Positions 29,453 to 38,205 of a DNA stretch of 64,000 nucleotides are shown here, in pieces (position 1 is the stretch's first letter; each line of letters begins with the position of its first letter). The notes under the pieces are model-generated. The model had not been told where the DNA came from and ran no database searches. It saw only the letters and a list, made by a program, of their open reading frames with translations. Made by a program: the position numbers and the translations under genes. This DNA comes from Hylemonella gracilis ATCC 19624 (GTDB taxonomy: Bacteria; Pseudomonadota; Gammaproteobacteria; Burkholderiales; Burkholderiaceae_C): positions 1 through 64,000 of the forward strand of contig NZ_AEGR01000042.1 in NCBI RefSeq assembly GCF_000211835.1, read 5' to 3'.

Positions 29453-29528
29453 GTGGCTGTAGCTCAGTTGGTAGAGTCCCAGATTGTGATTCTGGTCGTC
29501 GTGGGTTCGAGTCCCATCAGCCACCCCA
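29453..29528 (+). tRNA. tRNA-His (anticodon GTG)
   Basis: Acceptor GTGGCTG pairs with CAGCCAC. Anticodon stem-loop CCAGA-TTGTGAT-TCTGG gives anticodon GTG. The discriminator base is C (29525) and the preceding base 29452 is G, which is the extra G-1 that pairs with C73 in bacterial tRNA-His. CCA is encoded at 29526-29528. Confidence 0.97.
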
Positions 29529-29539
29529 AACTCTCGAAG

Positions 29540-29579
29540 ACGCCAGCATAGGCTCAGCCCATGCTGGCGTTTTCATTTT
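29540..29579 (+). terminator. Intrinsic terminator after tRNA-His
   Basis: ACGCCAGCAT and ATGCTGGCGT form a perfect ten-pair stem around an 11-base loop, followed by TTTCATTTT. Confidence 0.88.
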
Positions 29580-29618
29580 GGCGGTCTGCCCGCTGTAATC
29601 GCCGCACTCAGATCCCTC

Positions 29619-30161
29619 ATGATCGAGCACCGCCGCTCCGTGTTCAAGACGCTTGCAGCCGCCGGGCTCTCGGTGGGCTCTTGGAGCGGCCATGCGGTGA
29701 GGGCCATCACTGCGTTGGGTTGGTATGGCAGCGCCTCCATCGTCCGTGGGCAGACCCTCCCGCAGCTCGCAGTGCCTCCCCGCTCACCCGCATTCAAGGC
29801 ACAGGCCCCTGGTGATGCGCTGCGACTGATCGTGGGCAGCGCCTCGGTGACCGAGGTTGGCGAAGCGCACATCCAGTTGCAAGTCCCTGAACTGGCCGAG
29901 AACGGTGCCATGGTGCAGGTGACCGTGAACAGCCTGATCCCGGACACGCGGCAGATCATGCTGCTGATCGACAAGAACCCCTATCCCCTGGTCGCCAGCT
30001 TTTACTTTCCCGAGGGCACCGAGCCTGGTTTCCAAACGCGCGTCAAGATGGCTGAGAGCAGTCGTGTTCGTGTCCTGGTACTGGCCTCCCCCGGCAAGGA
30101 CAATCGCTACTTCACGACCGTGAAGGAAACACGCGTCACCTTGGGCGGCTGCGGAAGCTGA
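29619..30161 (+). CDS. soxY: Sulfur-carrier protein SoxY
   Basis: 180 residues. N-terminal twin-arginine signal (HRRSVFKTLAAAG). The mature domain is the Ig-like SoxY fold, ending GGCGS, in which Cys178 is the swinging-arm residue that carries thiosulfate or sulfane sulfur intermediates. The usual ending is GGCGG, so the final Ser is a small deviation. Forms a heterodimer with SoxZ, encoded 3 bp downstream. No SoxXA, SoxB or SoxCD genes are adjacent, so this is a stand-alone soxYZ pair. Confidence 0.9.
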   Translation: MIEHRRSVFKTLAAAGLSVGSWSGHAVRAITALGWYGSASIVRGQTLPQLAVPPRSPAFKAQAPGDALRLIVGSASVTEVGEAHIQLQVPELAENGAMVQVTVNSLIPDTRQIMLLIDKNPYPLVASFYFPEGTEPGFQTRVKMAESSRVRVLVLASPGKDNRYFTTVKETRVTLGGCGS

Positions 30162-30164
30162 AGC

Positions 30165-30509
30165 ATGAGCACCGAACTGCCCCCGTCCGAGCCCATGCGC
30201 CTGCGCGCCAGCCACGCCAACGGCGTGACCGAGGTGCGAGTGCTGGTCAAACACATCATGGAAACCGGCCAGCGCCATGACGGGAACGGCCAACTCATCC
30301 CAGCCCACTACATCACCGAGGTGCAAGCCCATCATGTCGGCGCCCAAGGCGCGCCGCGCCTGGTCTTGCAAGCGCAATGGAGCACGGCCATCGCGCAGAA
30401 CCCTGTGCTCTTCTTCCAATTCAAGGGAGGCGCGCCGGGTGACAAGGTGATCCTGCAATGGGTGGACAACCTCGGTGCCCGGCGCAGCGACGAGACGCCA
30501 ATCCGCTGA
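30165..30509 (+). CDS. soxZ: Sulfur-oxidation protein SoxZ
   Basis: 114 residues, no signal peptide; expected to be exported with SoxY through the Tat pathway. Core motifs VRVLVKHIMETGQRHDGNG, IPAHYITEVQAHHVG and FQFKGGAPGDKVILQWVDNLG match SoxZ. Its start is 3 bp after the soxY stop, so they are co-translated. The earP ATG is 26 bp further downstream, suggesting read-through into earP. Confidence 0.92.
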   Translation: MSTELPPSEPMRLRASHANGVTEVRVLVKHIMETGQRHDGNGQLIPAHYITEVQAHHVGAQGAPRLVLQAQWSTAIAQNPVLFFQFKGGAPGDKVILQWVDNLGARRSDETPIR

Positions 30510-30535
30510 CAGGTTCCTGCGCGACTGACACGGCC

Positions 30536-31675
30536 ATGCGGTGGGACATTTTCTGCAAAGTCATCGACAACTTCGGCGACATCGGTGTGTGCTGGCGACT
30601 GGCACGCCAGATCGCCGCCAGCGGACAACCAGCACGACTGTGGGTGGACGATGACTCAGCCTTGGCTTGGATGGCGCCTGACCGCGCAGAGGGCGTTGAG
30701 GTCCGACCGTGGCACGGCCTCGCGCCTGAGGGTCTGCCGCCGGGCGATGTACTGATTGAAGCCTTTGGCTGCGACGTCACGCCGGATTGGGTCCAAGCCG
30801 TCGCCACGGCGAACACGGCCTGGATCAACCTCGAGTACCTGAGCGCCGAGCCCTATGTGGAACGCATGCATGGCCTGCCCTCGCCCGTGCTCAGCGGGCC
30901 CCTCGCGGGCTGGCGCAAGCGTTTCTTTTATCCTGGCTTCACGGTGGGAACAGGGGGGCTGTTGCGCGAACCCGACCTGCGCCAACGCCAGCAACGGTTT
31001 GACCGTGCGTCCTGGCTTGCGGCTCAGGGCATCCAGCCTGAAGCTGGAGCGAGGCTGATTTCGCTTTTCTGTTACGAGCCGGCCGCCTTGTCCGCTCTGC
31101 TCGACCAACTGGCGCGACCACAAGAACTGTCGAACAAAGGCTCGGCCAGCGCGCCTGCGGTCACGCACCTGCTCGTGACGTCGGGTCGCGCCACGGCGGC
31201 AGTTCAGGCTCTGATGCCAGCGCATGAGCGAAGCGAGTCAGCAACATCCTCCCCGCTTCGCCTGCACTACCTGCCACGCCTGAGCCAGGACGACTTTGAC
31301 CATTTGCTCTGGGCTTGTGACCTGAACTTCGTGCGTGGCGAGGACTCGCTGGTGCGCGCTCTTTGGGCGGCCCGGCCCGACACGGGCACGACGCTGCGGG
31401 CCATCCCTTTCGTCTGGCAGCTGTACCCGCAGCACGACGATGCACACCACGCCAAGCTGAGGGCCTTCCTGAACTGGGTGCCGGCGTCACCGTCGTCCCA
31501 CGCCTTTCATGAGGTCTGGAATGGACTGAGCGCATCACCGCTGCCCGGTCTGGACATTCAGAATTGGGGCGCGCAGGCCCAGCAAGCTCAGGCAAGGGCA
31601 CTGCATCAGGCGGACCTGCTCACCCAGCTTCGAGCCATGGCGTTGTCGATGGCGCCTGCGGATTCCCGCTCTTAG
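30536..31675 (+). CDS. earP: EF-P arginine rhamnosyltransferase EarP
   Basis: 379 residues from ATG 30536. EarP transfers rhamnose from dTDP-L-rhamnose to Arg32 of EF-P, which rescues ribosomes at polyproline. The GT-B enzyme starts WDIFCKVIDNFGDIGVCWRL, containing Asp11 and Asp15 with the spacing of the catalytic Asp pair described for P. aeruginosa/P. putida EarP, and the nucleotide-sugar Glu is in FVRGEDSLVRALWA. The target EF-P is encoded about 5 kb downstream (Arg32 present) instead of directly adjacent, because an envelope-modification module lies between. Confidence 0.94.
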   Translation: MRWDIFCKVIDNFGDIGVCWRLARQIAASGQPARLWVDDDSALAWMAPDRAEGVEVRPWHGLAPEGLPPGDVLIEAFGCDVTPDWVQAVATANTAWINLEYLSAEPYVERMHGLPSPVLSGPLAGWRKRFFYPGFTVGTGGLLREPDLRQRQQRFDRASWLAAQGIQPEAGARLISLFCYEPAALSALLDQLARPQELSNKGSASAPAVTHLLVTSGRATAAVQALMPAHERSESATSSPLRLHYLPRLSQDDFDHLLWACDLNFVRGEDSLVRALWAARPDTGTTLRAIPFVWQLYPQHDDAHHAKLRAFLNWVPASPSSHAFHEVWNGLSASPLPGLDIQNWGAQAQQAQARALHQADLLTQLRAMALSMAPADSRS

Positions 31676-31693
31676 CCCCCTGGGTTTGCTCTC

Positions 31694-31710
31694 CTTAAGC
31701 TGGGCTTAAA
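31694..31710 (+). promoter_or_regulatory. PmrA/QseB-like direct-repeat box upstream of the PAP2-regulator-kinase operon
   Basis: CTTAAG-N5-CTTAAA, matching the PmrA-type consensus YTTAAK-N5-YTTAAK. GATACT, a reasonable -10, follows after 10 bp and an AAGG ribosome-binding site lies before the PAP2 ATG. The same box with a different N5 precedes eptA (36412-36428). Predicted binding site of the response regulator encoded at 32460-33125. Confidence 0.75.
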
Positions 31711-31751
31711 TCAAGCCCAAGATACTTGGAGGTTTTACGCGGGAAGGCTCC

Positions 31752-32450
31752 ATGGAATTCAATGGGACACGGCGTCTGAGTCGGGACCTTGGGCTGACTT
31801 TGGCCAGCTTGGTCTTGGTCTTGCTTTGGGACGCGTTGAGCTATCGCTACGGTTGGGATACCCGACTCGCCGAGCCTTGGGCGACCCGCGAAGGATTCGC
31901 GCTCAAGAATCACTGGCTGCTCAGCGCGGCGTTGCACGACGGCGCGCGCAAACTCGCGGCGCTGGGGGTGTTGGCCTTGCTGCTCGCGATATGGCGCCCT
32001 TTCGGCGTCCTCAAAGAAATCTCGCGCAGGGAACGTGTCTGGCTGCTGATCACCAGCGTCACGGCGATGCTGCTCGTCAGCACACTCAAAACCTTCAGTG
32101 CCAGCAGCTGTCCGTGGGACATGCATTCGTTCGGGGGGCCAGCGCACTACATCTCGCACTGGGCCTGGGGTTTGTCCGATGGCGGCCCAGGCCACTGCTT
32201 TCCCGCCGGGCACGCGAGCGCCGGGTTTGCCTGGATTGCAGGGTACTTCGTCTTGCGGCCTCATGCACCACTTGTGGCCAAACGCTGGCTGTGGGCCGCG
32301 CTGGCCGCGGGTTTCATCCTGGGTTTCGTGCAACAACTGCGGGGCGCGCACTACCTCAGCCACACGCTGTGGTCAGCTTGGCTGTGCTGGACCTGGGCTT
32401 GGCTGTGCAGCCTCTTGTTGCCCTGGCCGAGGCAAACTGAAACGGAGTGA
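31752..32450 (+). CDS. PAP2-family membrane phosphatase
   Basis: 232 residues with about five or six membrane spans. The lipid-phosphatase motifs are KTFSASSCPWD (motif 1, Lys kept), GHCFPAGHASAGFAW (motif 2) and RGAHYLSHTLWSAWLCW (motif 3, with catalytic-type His). It probably dephosphorylates undecaprenyl pyrophosphate or lipid A/phosphatidyl-phosphate substrates in the periplasm. First gene of an operon with the regulator (9 bp gap) and kinase, behind a PmrA-like box; a role in lipid A or phospholipid remodelling with the neighbouring EptA is likely but not shown. Confidence 0.88.
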   Translation: MEFNGTRRLSRDLGLTLASLVLVLLWDALSYRYGWDTRLAEPWATREGFALKNHWLLSAALHDGARKLAALGVLALLLAIWRPFGVLKEISRRERVWLLITSVTAMLLVSTLKTFSASSCPWDMHSFGGPAHYISHWAWGLSDGGPGHCFPAGHASAGFAWIAGYFVLRPHAPLVAKRWLWAALAAGFILGFVQQLRGAHYLSHTLWSAWLCWTWAWLCSLLLPWPRQTETE

Positions 32451-32459
32451 GACACCGGG

Positions 32460-33125
32460 ATGCGCTTGCTGTTGATCGAGGACGATCCGATGGTCGGCCG
32501 CGCCATGCGCCAAGGGCTGGGCGACGCTGGCTTCGCCGTGGACTGGGTGCAATCCGGCCGATCCGCTGAATTGGCCCTCGCGAATGGCGTCTACGCCCTC
32601 GCACTGCTCGACCTGGGTCTGCCGGACTGTGACGGCATGAGCCTGCTGCGAAACCTCCGTGCGCGATCGTCAGAGCTGGCGCATCTGCCCGTGCTGATCG
32701 CCACGGCCCGCGACGCGGTGGAGGACCGCATCCGGGGCTTGAACGCGGGGGCGGACGACTACGTCCTCAAACCGTTCGATCTGGATGAGTTGATCGCCCG
32801 TGTGCGCGCCCTGCTGCGCCGCCGTGGTGGTGGCAGCACCCCCTTGATTCAATGTGGCCAGCTCACGCTGGACACGGTGCGGCGCGAGGTGCAATTGGAT
32901 GGTCAAGACATCGCCCTGTCGGGGCGAGAGTACGCGTTGCTGGAGGCCTTGATGCAATCCCCGGGCGCGGTGCTCTCACGAGAGCAGCTGGAAGACAGCA
33001 TCTATGGCTGGAATCAGGAAATCGGCAGCAATGCCGTCGAAGTGCACCTGCACCACCTGCGGCGCAAGCTGGGAGCGGACCGGATTCGCAACGTGCGTGG
33101 CGTGGGCTACAAAGTCAGCCCTTGA
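32460..33125 (+). CDS. OmpR-family response regulator (PmrA/QseB-like)
   Basis: 221 residues. Receiver domain with Asp8/Asp9, phospho-acceptor Asp51 (LALLDLGLPDCDG) and Lys in YVLKPFDLDEL, then a winged helix (LSGREYALLEALMQSPGAVLS, AVEVHLHHLRRKLGADRIRNVRGVGYKV). Co-encoded with the kinase 60 bp downstream. Because identical CTTAAG-N5-CTTAAA boxes precede its own operon and eptA, it probably autoregulates and activates eptA, as PmrA does. Confidence 0.93.
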   Translation: MRLLLIEDDPMVGRAMRQGLGDAGFAVDWVQSGRSAELALANGVYALALLDLGLPDCDGMSLLRNLRARSSELAHLPVLIATARDAVEDRIRGLNAGADDYVLKPFDLDELIARVRALLRRRGGGSTPLIQCGQLTLDTVRREVQLDGQDIALSGREYALLEALMQSPGAVLSREQLEDSIYGWNQEIGSNAVEVHLHHLRRKLGADRIRNVRGVGYKVSP

Positions 33126-33185
33126 GCGCAGACAACAGGAAGCCTGTCCACCTTCCGTTGCGCACTCCATTCATTCAATCAATCC

Positions 33186-34610
33186 ATGCAAATCTCCATC
33201 CACCGCAGGGTGCTCACTTGGTCCCTCGGAGCCTTGGCGCTGGGCACTGCCTTGCTGCTGGTCGGCTTTTACGAAGTGCTCTCCGACGAAATGGGCGAGG
33301 TGTTCGCGGACAACCTCAAGCAAGTGGCGTTGGCGGTCGCCAGCCACCCAGAAGCGCTGGAGGAGCAGGCCACCGAAACTGCGCGACGGCTTTCGCTTCA
33401 GTTGCCACGCATCTACGAAGAGTACGGAGACTTCGAGTTCGTCACGGCCGTATGGACGCGCGATGGCAAGCTGCTGCACACCTCGGACCCACGAGCGCGC
33501 CTGCCTTTTCTGGTGCGCAATGGCTTGTCCACGGTGGAAACCTACAACAAGGAAGCCACCAACCGATGGCACATCTACACCGTCGTGCTCGATGACCGCA
33601 TTGTCCAAGCGGCCCAGCGCGCGGAGGAACGGGAGCTGCTCGCACGCGAGACCGCCAACAAACTGACCCTGCCCATCCTGGGTTTGTTGGTCGTGGTGGC
33701 GGGTTTGCTGACGTTCGGGCTGCGTCGCGGGCTCGCGCCACTGTCGAGCGCGGCGGCGGATGTGGCCGCGCGCAGCGCTGAAACCCTGCATCCCATTCCG
33801 CTGCAAACTTACCCACCGGAACTGCACCCCCTGGTGCGCGCCACGAACGACCTGATGGCACGCTTGGGACAGGCCCTGATCCTGCAGCGCAACTTCCTCG
33901 CCGACGCCGCGCATGAACTGCGCACCCCCATCACGGCGTTGCGCTTGCAGTTGCAGCTGTTGGAGCGAGCGACGGGTGAGGCACAGCGCCAGCAAGCACT
34001 GCTGGACTTGCGCGCGGGCGTGGAACGCGCGCAGCGCCTGGTGGAGCAACTGCTGCAACTGTCACGCCTCGCTCCCGACGCGCCCAAGCAGGTGCACCGT
34101 CCCGTCCATCTGATCGGCTTGGCGCGTTCCGTGGTCACGATGTTCAGTGCCAGGGCGGACGATCTGGGCGTGGATCTGGGCATCCTGGAAAGTCGCGCGC
34201 GCAACGATGAACCGGCCCCCGCATCCGCACCCACATCGACACCCCGCCCCGCAACCGAAACCGAAGTCGTGGTGCGGGGCGACGCCCAGCAGCTCACGAT
34301 CCTGCTGTCCAATCTGGTGGACAACGCACTGCGCCACACACCGGCCGGTGGACGCGTGGACATCGGGATCGAAGCCCGCGAAGGGCGAGCCTGCTTGACC
34401 GTGACGGACAACGGCCCAGGCATCCCAGACAGCGACCGGCAACGCGTGTTCGACCGCTTCTACCGGGGCAATTCAGACTCTTTCTCGGTCGGCAGCGGAC
34501 TGGGACTCGCGATTGTCAAAGCGGTGTGCGAGCAACACGGCGCCAGCATCGAGTTGACCGAGGCCCCGCCGCAGGGACTGCGCGTCACCGTGTGCTTCCC
34601 GCGGGCTTGA
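33186..34610 (+). CDS. Two-component sensor histidine kinase
   Basis: 474 residues. Membrane spans at about 9-29 and 162-180 enclose a ~130-residue periplasmic sensor domain (DNLKQVALAVASHPE to WHIYTVVLDDR). The phospho-acceptor His243 is in DAAHELRTPITALR; HATPase motifs are N in LLSNLVDNALRHT, DNGPGIP and GSGLGLAIV. PmrB/QseC-like in architecture, but no acidic ExxE iron-sensing motif was seen in the periplasmic part. An Ala/Pro/Thr-rich loop (ASAPTSTPRPATETE) is inserted before the ATPase domain. The 3-prime end overlaps eptA by 26 bp. Confidence 0.92.
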   Translation: MQISIHRRVLTWSLGALALGTALLLVGFYEVLSDEMGEVFADNLKQVALAVASHPEALEEQATETARRLSLQLPRIYEEYGDFEFVTAVWTRDGKLLHTSDPRARLPFLVRNGLSTVETYNKEATNRWHIYTVVLDDRIVQAAQRAEERELLARETANKLTLPILGLLVVVAGLLTFGLRRGLAPLSSAAADVAARSAETLHPIPLQTYPPELHPLVRATNDLMARLGQALILQRNFLADAAHELRTPITALRLQLQLLERATGEAQRQQALLDLRAGVERAQRLVEQLLQLSRLAPDAPKQVHRPVHLIGLARSVVTMFSARADDLGVDLGILESRARNDEPAPASAPTSTPRPATETEVVVRGDAQQLTILLSNLVDNALRHTPAGGRVDIGIEAREGRACLTVTDNGPGIPDSDRQRVFDRFYRGNSDSFSVGSGLGLAIVKAVCEQHGASIELTEAPPQGLRVTVCFPRA

Positions 34611-36387
34611 GCGGGGACACCATGGGCGACGCGGCGGGCGCGGTAGCCTGCCCTGAAGTCCGGCAGGGGCGAAACAGGTCCAGCGCCGGTTCGTAGACGC
34701 TGGTTTGCACATCAAGCAAGCCCAGCATCGAGTGAAACAGGTTGTCGTGACTCAGCGCCTCGTCCGAGCGCTCGCGCAGGCATGCCATGTCCACGCCAAA
34801 ATGCTGCGCGAAAGCCGGAGACAACCACGTCACCATGGGCACCTGAGTCTGTTCGCGGGGGGCGATGGCCCAGGGCATGCCGTGCAGGTACAAGCCGGAT
34901 TCCCCGAGCGATTCACCGTGGTCGGACAGGTAGAGCATGGCCGTGTCGTAGTGGCCTTTCGGTCCGCCGACTTGGTCCAGGAACTCAACAACCCGGCTCA
35001 GCACATGGTCGGTGTACAACAGCGAATTGTCATAAGCGTTGCGCACTTGGTCTGGCGTGCAATTGCGCAGACTCTCATCCTCGCAGGCGGGACCGAAGCG
35101 CTTATAGGCCGCCGGATACCTGCGGAAATAGGCGGGCCCGTGACTGCCCAATTGATGCAGCACGATGAACAGGTTGCCGCGCCCATCGGACGCGAGCGCG
35201 GCATCGGCGGCGATCTTGGACAAACCATGCACCAGCACTTCATCCAGGCACTGACCTTCCAGGCACAAGCCCTCCACCTTGGCGTGGTTCAACTGCTGGG
35301 TCGGCAAGCCGTCGCACACGCCTTTGCAGCCACCCTGGTTGTCGCGCCACAGCACCTGGAAACCCGCGCGCGCCAGCACGTGCAGCAAGGACTCGTGGGT
35401 GAGAATTTGCTCCTCGTCGTAGTGTCGGCGGCCGAAAGGTGAAAACATGCAAGGCAGCGACACCTCGGTCGAAGTCCCGCACGACGTGACGTGCGAGAAG
35501 TTCACCAACTGCCCCGACGCCCTCAGGCGAGTGAGTTCCGGGTTGGTCAGACGTTCATACCCGTTGAGCGAGAAATTGGGAGCCCGAGCGGTCTCTCCCA
35601 CCACCAGCACGAAAAGCGCCGGGCGACCTTGGCGCTGCGGCTGTTGCCAGACAGCTCCCAAGCGTGCGTCGGCCCCCACCACCTGCCGGGATTGCCTCGA
35701 TGCCAATACCCCAGGGCCCACCGCTTCGCGCATCGCCGCGACCACCAGATTGGCGGGCGTGAGCAGGTAGCGCACCTCCTTGTGGTTGCGGTTGAGCGCC
35801 GCGAAGTCCGCGGAGACGGACCACACGCTCGCCATCGCCAGCACCAGCGCGCCGAGGATGGACGAGCCGCGCCACACCAAGGTGCGAGTCCAGGAACGTT
35901 GGGGGATGCGGGGCCACCACAGCAAGGCGGCGGGCAAGGCGCCGAACAACAGCACGTTGCCGGCTAGCCCCCAGTTCAGCAGTTCCCGAGCCTCGTCCCA
36001 ATTGGTCGCCAAGACATTGCGCAGCATGTCCTTGTCGAAATGGACAGCGTAACGGTCCATGTACCAGGCCGCCGTGGCCGACGCGAGAAACAGCACGGCC
36101 AACACCGGCCTCACTCCTCGGCGTGGCACCGGCCAGGTCAGCAGCGCGAGAAAGGCAAAGTAGGCCGAGGCGCAGGCCACGAGCAAGGCGGCCGCGAACC
36201 CCCAGCTTGAGAGTGCACCCCAGTCCCGTCCGACCATGGCCGCACGCCAAAACGGCGTGTTGCAGGCCAGCAGCACATAGAGCGTGCCCCATGCCAGCAA
36301 GGCCTCGGAGGAAAGCTGCGGACGGGCTATCAACCCATCTTTGTTCGTCTTGGGCCCATCCTGCCGTGCTTTTTTCCAGAATTTCAT
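34585..36387 (-). CDS. eptA: Lipid A phosphoethanolamine transferase (EptA/PmrC/MCR family)
   Basis: 600 residues. Five N-terminal membrane spans (about 28-190) precede a periplasmic sulfatase-like domain. Zinc-site and nucleophile motifs: Glu265 in [18 protein letters not shown], nucleophilic Thr307 in [15 protein letters not shown] with flanking Cys303/Cys313, and [16 protein letters not shown]. It moves phosphoethanolamine from phosphatidylethanolamine to lipid A phosphates, which in characterised relatives lowers cationic peptide binding. The ATG is only about 24 bp from a PmrA-like box, implying a very short leader. Convergent with and overlapping the kinase gene. Confidence 0.95.
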   Translation of the reverse strand: MKFWKKARQDGPKTNKDGLIARPQLSSEALLAWGTLYVLLACNTPFWRAAMVGRDWGALSSWGFAAALLVACASAYFAFLALLTWPVPRRGVRPVLAVLFLASATAAWYMDRYAVHFDKDMLRNVLATNWDEARELLNWGLAGNVLLFGALPAALLWWPRIPQRSWTRTLVWRGSSILGALVLAMASVWSVSADFAALNRNHKEVRYLLTPANLVVAAMREAVGPGVLASRQSRQVVGADARLGAVWQQPQRQGRPALFVLVVGETARAPNFSLNGYERLTNPELTRLRASGQLVNFSHVTSCGTSTEVSLPCMFSPFGRRHYDEEQILTHESLLHVLARAGFQVLWRDNQGGCKGVCDGLPTQQLNHAKVEGLCLEGQCLDEVLVHGLSKIAADAALASDGRGNLFIVLHQLGSHGPAYFRRYPAAYKRFGPACEDESLRNCTPDQVRNAYDNSLLYTDHVLSRVVEFLDQVGGPKGHYDTAMLYLSDHGESLGESGLYLHGMPWAIAPREQTQVPMVTWLSPAFAQHFGVDMACLRERSDEALSHDNLFHSMLGLLDVQTSVYEPALDLFRPCRTSGQATAPAASPMVSPLKPAGSTR

Positions 36388-36411
36388 GGGCGCAAGGATG
36401 CGCCGCGGACA

Positions 36412-36428
36412 CTTAAGAGCGCCTTAAA
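36412..36428 (-). promoter_or_regulatory. PmrA/QseB-like box upstream of eptA
   Basis: On the plus strand CTTAAG-N5-CTTAAA, the same two half sites and spacing as the box at 31694-31710 but with a different spacer (AGCGC against CTGGG). It lies directly before eptA. The short distance to the ATG requires a nearly leaderless transcript or a start slightly inside the gene. Confidence 0.75.
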
Positions 36429-36642
36429 ACGGTGCGCCGCACACCCCGGCGATTTGCCCCCCAGGCAGCACCGCTGCGGCACGAACGCACCTGGCCCCCA
36501 CCCTGCTCGGTGTCACCTCTCAGGGCGGCCAGCCGCCTGGCCGGGCCATAGCCAAAAACCGCTAAAATCGGGGGCTTTGCAGAACGCCGCCGGAAAACTT
36601 CGGGAGCGGCCAGTCTATTTCTCCATCACTGGACAACACATC

Positions 36643-37197
36643 ATGAAAATCGCTCAAGAAATCCGCGCCGGCAACGTGATCATGCACGGCAAGGATCCGA
36701 TGGTCGTGCTCAAGACCGAATACGCCCGCGGTGGCCGCAACGCCGCCACCGTGCGCATGAAGCTCAAAAGCCTGATCGCGAACTTCGGCACCGAAGTCGT
36801 GTTCAAGGCCGACGACAAGATGGACCAGATCATTCTGGAAAAGAAGGAATGCACCTATTCCTACTTCGCCGACCCGATGTATGTCTGCATGGACACCGAG
36901 TACAACCAGTACGAGGTGGAAGCCGAGAACATGGGCGACGCCCTGCACTACCTGGAAGACGGCATGGCCGTGGAAGTGGTGTTCTACGACGGCAAGGCCA
37001 TCTCGGTCGAGCTGCCCACCAGCGTCGTGCGTGAAATCACCTGGACCGAACCTGCCGTCAAGGGCGACACCTCGGGCAAGGTGCTCAAGCCCGCCAAGAT
37101 CGCCACGGGCTTCGAAGTCGCCGTGCCGCTGTTCGTGGACCAGGGCGACAAGATCGAAATCGACACCCGCACCGGCGAATACCGCAAGCGAGTCTGA
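36643..37197 (+). CDS. efp: Elongation factor P
   Basis: 184 residues from ATG 36643. EF-P promotes peptide bond formation at consecutive prolines. The modification loop reads [11 protein letters not shown] with Arg32 at the tip, the type rhamnosylated by EarP (present at 30536) instead of the Lys used by EpmA/B. KOW-like N-domain and two OB domains ([16 protein letters not shown] region, [21 protein letters not shown] ending) are complete. A TAAAAT-like -10 lies at 36563-36568 in the 255-bp divergent gap with eptA; its -35 is weak. Confidence 0.97.
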   Translation: MKIAQEIRAGNVIMHGKDPMVVLKTEYARGGRNAATVRMKLKSLIANFGTEVVFKADDKMDQIILEKKECTYSYFADPMYVCMDTEYNQYEVEAENMGDALHYLEDGMAVEVVFYDGKAISVELPTSVVREITWTEPAVKGDTSGKVLKPAKIATGFEVAVPLFVDQGDKIEIDTRTGEYRKRV

Positions 37198-37278
37198 CCG
37201 GGTCATACCCCCTCAGGCGCCTGACCTCCGGGCGCTTGCCGCCGGTGGACCGCGGCGTCATCGGCGACAATGCACCGC

Positions 37279-37306
37279 AAGGCTCCTCCTGGCAGGAGCC
37301 TTTTTT
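37279..37306 (+). terminator. Intrinsic terminator after efp
   Basis: AAGGCTCCT and AGGAGCCTT form a perfect nine-pair stem around CCTGGC, followed by six T. Ends the efp unit before the LOG gene. Confidence 0.92.
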
Positions 37307-37320
37307 CTTGGGATGCTGAC

Positions 37321-38205
37321 ATGCTGAAACACCACACCCGTGACCTCAACCCCAGCACCCTGGCCGAGGCCTGGGATGCACTCAAGGCCCATGCCGACGC
37401 GGGCTTGCCGCTGGGCGCGGACGCCTTCCGTCTGGCGTTCGCCGACCCGGAATTCCTGCTGCGCCGCGAGACCCGCGGCATCCGCTTTCAGCTCGAGCTG
37501 ATGAAGCCGGACCTGGAACAACAGGAGCAAGGCATCCATCACACGGTGGTGGTCTACGGCAGCGCGCGCACGCCCTCCCCGGAGCAGGCACAAGCCAATA
37601 TGGATGCCGCCCGCGCCAGCGGTGACGCCCAGGCGCTGAAGCGCGCTGAACGCGACCTGCGCAATTCACGCAACTACGACGCCGCGCGTCGTTTCGGCAA
37701 GTTGGTGGCCGAGCACGGCGCGCGCATGCCGCAGAACGAGCGGCTGTACATCTGCACCGGCGGTGGCCCCGGCATCATGGAAGCAGCCAACCGCGGCGCG
37801 CACGAGGCGGGCGCGCTCAACGTCGGTCTGAATATCACGCTGCCGCACGAACAGAACGGCAACCGCTACATCTCACCTTCGCTCAGCTTCAAGTTCCACT
37901 ACTTCGCGTTGCGCAAGATGCACTTCATGATGCGCGCCAAGGCACTGGTGGTTTTCCCGGGCGGCTTTGGCACGCTGGACGAACTGTTCGAGGTGATGAC
38001 GCTGGTGCAAACCGGCAAGTCCGAGCGCGTGCCCATCGTGCTGCACGGCCGTGAGTTCTGGCAACGCCTGATCGATTTCGACTTGCTGATCGAGGAAGGC
38101 TTGATTTCGCCAAAGGACGTGGAGTTGTTCCGCATCGTCGACACGCCCGAAGCGGCCTGGGAAGCGATCCAGGGCTACTACAAACTCGACACCGAGCGCG
38201 GCTGA
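37321..38205 (+). CDS. LOG-family protein (nucleoside 5'-monophosphate phosphoribohydrolase-like)
   Basis: 294 residues from ATG 37321. Contains the LOG signature CTGGGPGIMEAANRGAHEAG and PGGFGTLDELFEVMTLVQTG, the motif pair of Lonely-Guy cytokinin-activating and bacterial PpnN-like enzymes that split NMPs into base and ribose-5-phosphate. It is longer than minimal LOGs, with about 80 extra N-terminal residues. Starts 15 bp after the efp terminator. Its end overlaps the convergent MFS gene by 28 bp. Confidence 0.9.
   Translation: MLKHHTRDLNPSTLAEAWDALKAHADAGLPLGADAFRLAFADPEFLLRRETRGIRFQLELMKPDLEQQEQGIHHTVVVYGSARTPSPEQAQANMDAARASGDAQALKRAERDLRNSRNYDAARRFGKLVAEHGARMPQNERLYICTGGGPGIMEAANRGAHEAGALNVGLNITLPHEQNGNRYISPSLSFKFHYFALRKMHFMMRAKALVVFPGGFGTLDELFEVMTLVQTGKSERVPIVLHGREFWQRLIDFDLLIEEGLISPKDVELFRIVDTPEAAWEAIQGYYKLDTERG

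Noticed and set aside
34585-36387. Mobile mcr-type colistin resistance gene
   Set aside because: No insertion sequence, plasmid gene or composition change is present; the gene is part of a chromosomal two-component module.
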